Source of the DNA: a virus
Length of the DNA stretch: 64,000 nucleotides
IMG/VR virus record: IMGVR_UViG_3300025655_000033
Location: 1 to 64,000 of that record
Reading direction: 5' to 3' (one strand)
In this document: positions 59,261 through 64,000 of the stretch, piece by piece
How positions within the stretch are numbered: position 1 is the first letter of the stretch
How the letters are laid out: each line of letters opens with the position of its first letter
The notes under the pieces: model-generated
The model's input: only the letters and a program-made list of their open reading frames with translations
What the model was told of the DNA's origin: nothing
The model's database searches: none
Program-made: the position numbers and the translations under genes

Positions 59261-59712
59261 TGAAAGATAAAAAACCTTTTAAAGAAACAGGATTAGGTAA
59301 GTTTCTACTAGGAGCTGGTTCTACTATAATAGATGTTGTAGGTGATGTGCTTCCAGATAAAGGTCTTTTAGGAGTGGTTAAAAAATTAATAGATAAAGAC
59401 CCAGACTTAAGTGCAGATCAGAAAGCTGAAGCTCATGATAGATTGGTAGAACTTTATAGATTAGAAGTAGAAGATAGAGACTCTGCTAGAAAAAGAGAGG
59501 TAAACTTAAGAAAATACGGAACAGACTGGATGTTTAATCTTACTGGCATAGTTGGATTATCAGCATTTGCTTTTTTAGTTTACACCGTAGTTACCACACA
59601 AGTACCAGAGTCAAATAAAGAAATTTTCATACATTTGATAGGAATAGTAGAAGGTGTTGCTTTGTCAATATTTGGATATTATTTTGGATCAGCAATAAAA
59701 GAAAATAAATAA
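59260..59712 (+). CDS. Holin-like membrane protein (GTA 3TM holin type)
   Basis: A 150-residue protein. An N-terminal amphipathic part (GKFLLGAGSTIIDVVGDVL) and a long charged helix (SADQKAEAHDRLVELYRLEVEDRDSARKREV) precede two membrane segments, about 95-112 and 120-140, the layout of the GTA/phage 3TM holin family. With the small holin candidate at 56764 there may be two holins or a holin and its partner. Confidence 0.72.
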   Translation: MKDKKPFKETGLGKFLLGAGSTIIDVVGDVLPDKGLLGVVKKLIDKDPDLSADQKAEAHDRLVELYRLEVEDRDSARKREVNLRKYGTDWMFNLTGIVGLSAFAFLVYTVVTTQVPESNKEIFIHLIGIVEGVALSIFGYYFGSAIKENK

Positions 59713-59738
59713 CAATTAATTAAATCAAATAAAATCAA

Positions 59739-59984
59739 ATGAAAAAAGTGCAAGAAATTACAAAAGAACAATTAACTAAAATTCAAGAACAGCAAAAAGA
59801 CCTGACTAATATTTTAAAAGATATTGGTTTTGTAGAAGTTCAAAAGCATGGTTTATTACATAAACAAGCTGGACTAAACGAGGAAATTGAAGCTTTTAAA
59901 GCTGAACTTGAGAAAGAGTATGGTGCTATTACTATTGATATAGAAACAGGTACTTATACTGAAATAGTTAAAGAAGAAGAGTAA
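59739..59984 (+). CDS. Small coiled-coil protein
   Basis: An 81-residue Lys/Glu-rich protein with strong heptad pattern (EITKEQLTKIQEQQKDLTNILKDIG, then LNEEIEAFKAELEKEYG). It could be a terminase or portal accessory protein or a virion spacer; position between the holin-like gene and the packaging genes favours packaging. Function unknown. Confidence 0.55.
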   Translation: MKKVQEITKEQLTKIQEQQKDLTNILKDIGFVEVQKHGLLHKQAGLNEEIEAFKAELEKEYGAITIDIETGTYTEIVKEEE

Positions 59985-60211
59985 TGGCTTCTGTTATAAG
60001 AAAAATAAGTATAGGTTCTGACTACAAGAATGACGCTATGCACTATGCTGTTGGTCAATCTGTTTATGGTGGCCATGAGATAGCCTATATATTATTCGAC
60101 GAAGAAGATAGCTCTTATAACATTCACATAAAGAAAAGCAACGAGGTAATGCCATGGAAGAAGTTTAATTCTAACATGGCAATATCTGTTGAGTATGATC
60201 TCGAGTACTAA
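59984..60211 (+). CDS. Small hypothetical protein
   Basis: A 75-residue mixed alpha/beta protein (KISIGSDYKNDAMHYAVGQSVYGGHEIAYILFDEED). It overlaps both neighbours by one base, so it is translationally coupled in the packaging operon. Function unknown. Confidence 0.52.
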   Translation: MASVIRKISIGSDYKNDAMHYAVGQSVYGGHEIAYILFDEEDSSYNIHIKKSNEVMPWKKFNSNMAISVEYDLEY

Positions 60212-60816
60212 TGAGAAGTATTTACGACTTCATTGTGAAGCCAGTCGGCAAGCGCTATGACAACGAAAAAAAAGTTGGCGATAAAACACTTGTTACAAAT
60301 TCGTCAATAGAGAGCTATAAATCTGTAAGTAATTACGCTGAAGTAATAGCAACTCCTTTAGCCTATAACACAGGCATTAGTGTTGGTGATATTGTGGTTA
60401 TACATCACAATGTGTTTAGGAGGTTTTATGATATGAAAGGAAATCAAAAAGATAGTAGATCAATGTTTATTGATGGATTATATTTTGTTGCTCCTGATCA
60501 AATATATTTATACGGAAAACCTAAAAAATGGAAAACGTTTAATGATAGATGTTTTATTATTCCAATTAAAAATAAAGATAGCTTCTCTCTTGAAAAAGAG
60601 CAAAAGCTTATTGGTATACTTAAATACGGTAATAGTTCCTTACAAGCGCTAGAAATCAATCCTGGGGACCTTGTAGGTTATACTCCTGGCGGAGAATTTG
60701 AATTCGTTGTTGATGAGGAAAGATTATACTGTATGAAATCTAATGATATTGTAATTAAATATGAATACCAAGGAAACGAAGAAGAATATAATCCTAGCTG
60801 GGCAAAAAGCAGTTGA
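60211..60816 (+). CDS. Conserved hypothetical protein upstream of terminase
   Basis: A 201-residue beta-rich protein (TPLAYNTGISVGDIVVIHHNVFRRFYDMKGNQKDSRSMFIDGLYFVAPDQIYLY...). Segments GDIVVIHHNVFRRFYD and PGDLVGYTPGGEFEFVVDEERLYC resemble GroES-like or chaperonin-10-fold barrels, i.e. a second small co-chaperonin-like fold is possible. It overlaps the small-terminase gene by 56 bases. Confidence 0.52.
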   Translation: MRSIYDFIVKPVGKRYDNEKKVGDKTLVTNSSIESYKSVSNYAEVIATPLAYNTGISVGDIVVIHHNVFRRFYDMKGNQKDSRSMFIDGLYFVAPDQIYLYGKPKKWKTFNDRCFIIPIKNKDSFSLEKEQKLIGILKYGNSSLQALEINPGDLVGYTPGGEFEFVVDEERLYCMKSNDIVIKYEYQGNEEEYNPSWAKSS

Positions 60817-61033
60817 GGAATTAATAAAAGTAGCTAGAGAAAAAATAGTTGATTCAGATGATGATATATCAGCTGATAGATTAAAAAACGCTGCTGCTAC
60901 AAAGAAATTAGCAATATTCGATGCTTTTGAAATACTTTCACGTATTGAACAAGAAGAACAATTGTTAAATGATGAATCTGCTGATTCACCACAAAAAAAT
61001 TTCAGAGGTTTCGCTGAAGGTAGATCTAAGTAA
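60761..61033 (+). CDS. Terminase small subunit (probable)
   Basis: A 90-residue acidic, all-helical protein located directly before terL and overlapping it by one base (ATG inside GTAATG). TKKNIILAGQKAVEELIKVAREKI at the N-terminus fits a helical DNA-recognition subunit; the C-terminus (SPQKNFRGFAEGRSK) is polar. Small terminase subunits diverge beyond recognition, so this call is by position. Confidence 0.6.
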   Translation: MNTKETKKNIILAGQKAVEELIKVAREKIVDSDDDISADRLKNAAATKKLAIFDAFEILSRIEQEEQLLNDESADSPQKNFRGFAEGRSK

Positions 61034-63258
61034 TGTACGAGCAAACACTATACAAAGTACTGCCTGATCACGTTAAGTCTAAAACCATAAAAACCCAAAA
61101 TAGATATAAAAAATGGGAATATGGTTATAACAAAGAACACGATGTTGTTGTTATAAGCAAGACTGGAAAGATTGGAGAAATATATGAAATACAAGGATTA
61201 AAAATAGCTTTACCTTACATAGATAAAGCTTATTCAAGATCTGAAAATAAATTAGATCAGTATTGGGAGTCTCATAAAATTCCAACAGAGTTATCAAAGA
61301 TTAAAACAATTTTTGAATGGGACACTTATCCTGATCACTTTAAAAACAAATGGTATGAATATATTGATCAAGAGTTTGAGTACAGGGAAAAAGGTTTTTC
61401 GTTTTATAACAAAGGTGTTCCTACTTATATCACTGGCACTCATTACATGTACTTGCAGTGGACCAAGATTGATGTTGGGCAACCAGACTTTAGGGAAGCA
61501 AATAGATTATTCTTTATCTTCTGGGAAGCTTGCATGGCAGATAGCAGATGTTTCGGAATGTGCTACCTTAAGAATAGGAGGTCCGGTTTTAGCTTCATGG
61601 CCAGCGGAGCAGCAGTTCATATGGCAACAATATCTTCTGATGCGAGATTCGGGATCTTATCGAAATCAGGAGCAGATGCTAAGAAGATGTTTACAGATAA
61701 GGTGGTACCTATATCAATCAACTATCCTTTCTTCTTCAAACCAATTCAGGACGGAATGGACAGGCCGAAGACCGAGCTCGCCTACCGTGTACCCGCGTCC
61801 AAAATCACCAGAAAGTCCGTCGATAAGGTATCCATTGCCAAAAACGAATTACAGGGACTTGATACGACCATCGACTGGAAAAACACCGGTGATAACTCGT
61901 ACGACGGTGAAAAGCTCAAGCTTTTAGTACATGATGAATCAGGTAAATGGGAGAGACCTGATAATATATTAAATAACTGGAGGGTTACAAAAACAACTCT
62001 AAGACTTGGTAGTAGAATTATTGGTAAGTGTATGATGGGATCAACATCAAACGCTTTAGATAAAGGAGGTGAAAACTTTAAAAAACTTTATTATGACTCA
62101 GACGTTACCAAGAGAAACCGCAACGGACAGACTAGTTCAGGATTATATTCTTTGTTCATACCTATGGAATGGAACTACGAAGGATTCATTGATACTTATG
62201 GAATACCTGTCTTCGACACTCCAGAGAAACCCGTTAAAGCAGCGGATGGATCGTTAGTTGAATACGGTGTTATAGAACACTGGCAAAATGAAGTTGATGG
62301 TTTAAAGAATGACCAAGATGGTTTAAACGAAATGTATCGTCAGTTTCCAAGAACTGAACAACATGCATTTAGAGATGAGGCTAAGCAATCACTGTTTAAC
62401 CTTACAAAAATATACCAACAAATAGATTACAATGAAGATCTTAGGAATACCTCTGTAGTAACAACAGGTAGTTTTGCATGGGAAAACGGTATGCCAGATA
62501 CTAGAGTAGTATTCAATCCGCATAAAGATGGAAGGTTTAAAATAACATGGGTACCACCTAAACATCTTCAAAACCAAGTGATAATAAAGAATGGTGCTAA
62601 ATGGCCAGGAAATGAACAGCTTGGTGCATTTGGATGCGATAGTTACGATATATCAGGTACTGTTGATCAAAGAGGTTCAAATGGATCTCTACACGGTTTA
62701 ACTAAATTTTCTATGGAAGATGTTCCACCGAATCATTTTTTCTTAGAATATATAGCAAGACCACAAACTGCTGAGATATTTTTTGAAGAAGTTTTAATGG
62801 CTTGTATTTTTTATGGTATGCCAATACTAGCTGAAAACAACAAGCCTAGACTTTTATATCACTTTAAAAGAAGAGGTTATAGAGGTTTTTCAATGAATAG
62901 ACCAGATAAGATTTGGAATAAATTATCTGTAACAGAAAGAGAGATAGGTGGAATACCTAACTCTAGTGAAGATATAAAACAAGCACACGCTGCTGCTATT
63001 GAAACCTATGTTGAATCTCATATTGGGTTGTCTGATACTGGTTACGGAGATATGTATTTCCAAAGAACACTAGAAGATTGGGCTAGATTTAATATAAACA
63101 ATAGAACAAGTCACGATGCGTCTATTAGTTCAGGTTTAGCTTTAATGGCTTGCAATAAACATAGGTATGTACCTATAAACAGAATAGAAAGACAACCTGT
63201 TAATCTAGGTATAAAAAGATACAATAATGATGGTAGTACCTCAAAAATTATAACGTAA
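61033..63258 (+). CDS. Terminase large subunit
   Basis: A 741-residue packaging ATPase/nuclease. The ATPase has a P-loop-like segment LKNRRSGFSFMASG (residues 179-192), in which the classical GK[ST] is replaced by GFS, as in several large terminases of Bacteroidota phages, and a Walker B LLVHDES (Asp301/Glu302). The nuclease core starts with FGCDSYDISGT (Asp536). It packages DNA into the procapsid. An unusually G+C-rich block lies at about 61741-61920. Confidence 0.88.
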   Translation: MYEQTLYKVLPDHVKSKTIKTQNRYKKWEYGYNKEHDVVVISKTGKIGEIYEIQGLKIALPYIDKAYSRSENKLDQYWESHKIPTELSKIKTIFEWDTYPDHFKNKWYEYIDQEFEYREKGFSFYNKGVPTYITGTHYMYLQWTKIDVGQPDFREANRLFFIFWEACMADSRCFGMCYLKNRRSGFSFMASGAAVHMATISSDARFGILSKSGADAKKMFTDKVVPISINYPFFFKPIQDGMDRPKTELAYRVPASKITRKSVDKVSIAKNELQGLDTTIDWKNTGDNSYDGEKLKLLVHDESGKWERPDNILNNWRVTKTTLRLGSRIIGKCMMGSTSNALDKGGENFKKLYYDSDVTKRNRNGQTSSGLYSLFIPMEWNYEGFIDTYGIPVFDTPEKPVKAADGSLVEYGVIEHWQNEVDGLKNDQDGLNEMYRQFPRTEQHAFRDEAKQSLFNLTKIYQQIDYNEDLRNTSVVTTGSFAWENGMPDTRVVFNPHKDGRFKITWVPPKHLQNQVIIKNGAKWPGNEQLGAFGCDSYDISGTVDQRGSNGSLHGLTKFSMEDVPPNHFFLEYIARPQTAEIFFEEVLMACIFYGMPILAENNKPRLLYHFKRRGYRGFSMNRPDKIWNKLSVTEREIGGIPNSSEDIKQAHAAAIETYVESHIGLSDTGYGDMYFQRTLEDWARFNINNRTSHDASISSGLALMACNKHRYVPINRIERQPVNLGIKRYNNDGSTSKIIT

Positions 63259-64000
63259 ATGAATATATACACAAATACCAATAGTTCTTTTCCAAGCCAA
63301 GTGGTTAGCGATGTGGAAAAAGCATCGTTAGAGTATGGTATTCAAGTGGCAAGAGCCATTGAACAAGAATGGTTTGATCAAGGAAGAACTAATGCTAACA
63401 GGTATCAAACAAATTATAATAACTTTCATCAGTTAAGATTATACGCTAGAGGTGAGCAGTCTATACAAAAATATAAAGATGAGTTGGCTATTAATGGTGA
63501 CTTGTCTTATCTTAATTTAGATTGGAAACCAGTACCTGTTATATCTAAGTTTGTAGATATAGTTGTTAACGGTATGACGCAGAAAGGTTATCAAGTCAAA
63601 GCAATGGCTACAGATCCTTTCGCATTAAAGCAAAGAACTAATTACGCGTTTAACGCTTTAAGAGATATTGAAAACAAAGCATACATAGATCAAATAAATG
63701 CAGAGTTTGGACAGAATTTATATGCTTCTGCTGAACCAGACAAACTACCAGATAACAAAGAAGAGTTAGATCTTTTTATGCAATTAAGCTATAAGCAGAG
63801 CATAGAGATAGCTGAAGAAGAAGTAATAAAGACTGTTTTAAATCAAAACAAGTACGACGAAACTAGAAAAAGAGTAGCTCAAGATTTAACGATATTAGGT
63901 ATATCTTGTGTTAAAACAAGCTTTAATGTTTCAAATGGTATTGTAGTTGACTACGTAGATCCAGCTTATTTAGTTTATTCTTATACAGAAGATCCTAACT
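63259..64000 (+). CDS. Portal protein (3' end outside window)
   Basis: The visible 247 residues begin MNIYTNTNSSFPSQVV one base after the terL stop. The central segment LNLDWKPVPVISKFVDIVVNGMTQKGYQVKA matches portal proteins of crAss-like and related Bacteroidota podoviruses. The portal is the DNA entry channel in the capsid. The gene runs off the window; the missing part and perhaps one gene would link to the scaffold gene at the left edge of the window. Confidence 0.8.
   Translation, partial: MNIYTNTNSSFPSQVVSDVEKASLEYGIQVARAIEQEWFDQGRTNANRYQTNYNNFHQLRLYARGEQSIQKYKDELAINGDLSYLNLDWKPVPVISKFVDIVVNGMTQKGYQVKAMATDPFALKQRTNYAFNALRDIENKAYIDQINAEFGQNLYASAEPDKLPDNKEELDLFMQLSYKQSIEIAEEEVIKTVLNQNKYDETRKRVAQDLTILGISCVKTSFNVSNGIVVDYVDPAYLVYSYTEDPN

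Noticed and set aside
61313-61927. A 204-residue plus-strand frame inside terL
   Set aside because: It lies in the G+C-rich block, has no promoter or start context of its own, and the terL frame carries the conserved motifs. The length is a by-product of fewer stop codons in G+C-rich DNA.
1-64000. tRNA genes
   Set aside because: I looked for GTTCGA-type T-loops with CCA-like ends and cloverleaf arms in the gaps and found none convincing.
1-64000. CRISPR array
   Set aside because: The repeated elements at 31.6-37.6 kb have unequal spacing and lie upstream of genes; no regular repeat-spacer pattern is present.
1-64000. Integrase or lysogeny module
   Set aside because: No tyrosine or serine recombinase motif and no classical repressor/antirepressor pair; the HTH gene is more likely a lytic-cycle regulator.

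Overview
The window is most of the genome of a lytic, tailed double-stranded DNA phage, probably short-tailed and probably infecting a marine or other aquatic Bacteroidota (Flavobacteriia-like) host. The phage call rests on terminase, portal, capsid, connector and tail-hub genes, a very large internal virion protein, fibres, a holin-like protein and an M15 endolysin. The host inference rests on A+T-rich DNA and on starts that lack a Shine-Dalgarno sequence and instead sit in A/T-rich contexts such as TAACTATG or TATTATGG. The portal and tail-hub proteins look like those of crAss-like and related Bacteroidota phages, but the structural set is smaller. I see no integrase, excisionase or clear lysogeny repressor.

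Layout. (1) About 1-18.97 kb, plus strand: scaffold-like protein (cut by the window edge), major capsid protein, connector/ring proteins, tail hub, a cupin protein, internal virion proteins and a 2084-residue internal protein with an HELLH motif, ending at a bidirectional terminator. (2) 19.09-29.69 kb, minus strand: class I ribonucleotide reductase (nrdA/nrdB), DUF1064-type nuclease, two MazG-family proteins (one fused to a GIY-YIG-like domain), thymidylate synthase, primase-helicase, an SSB-like protein, a RecE-like nuclease with an ERF annealing protein, an RNA polymerase sigma factor and an HTH protein. (3) 29.7-37.5 kb, minus strand: about 27 small accessory genes, including a DnaA domain IV-like protein, KTSC, GP88 and YD-repeat proteins. 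They are punctuated by ten copies of a promoter-like element. (4) 37.48-38.03 kb: the main divergent intergenic region. (5) 38.03-53.6 kb, plus strand: a modular tail-fibre/adhesin cassette with three tail-assembly-chaperone-like genes. (6) 53.66-64 kb, plus strand: groEL and groES in reversed order, a winged-helix protein, small virion/lysis genes, terminase and portal. The portal runs off the right edge and the scaffold gene is cut at the left edge, so the genome probably closes into a circular map with only a short missing stretch.

The most striking signal is the repeated element AATACG-N10-GATAATATATAT. It occurs ten times on the minus strand upstream of small genes and once, in near-consensus form, on the plus strand just before the fibre operon. 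It is a good candidate for a promoter read by the phage's own sigma factor. Three copies of a 43-44 bp inverted-repeat element (TGACAWTAG...TGTCA) lie at the start codon of the HTH gene, inside the accessory region and next to the fibre promoter, suggesting a regulatory circuit. A G+C-rich patch inside terL suggests recent recombination or convergent codon constraint.
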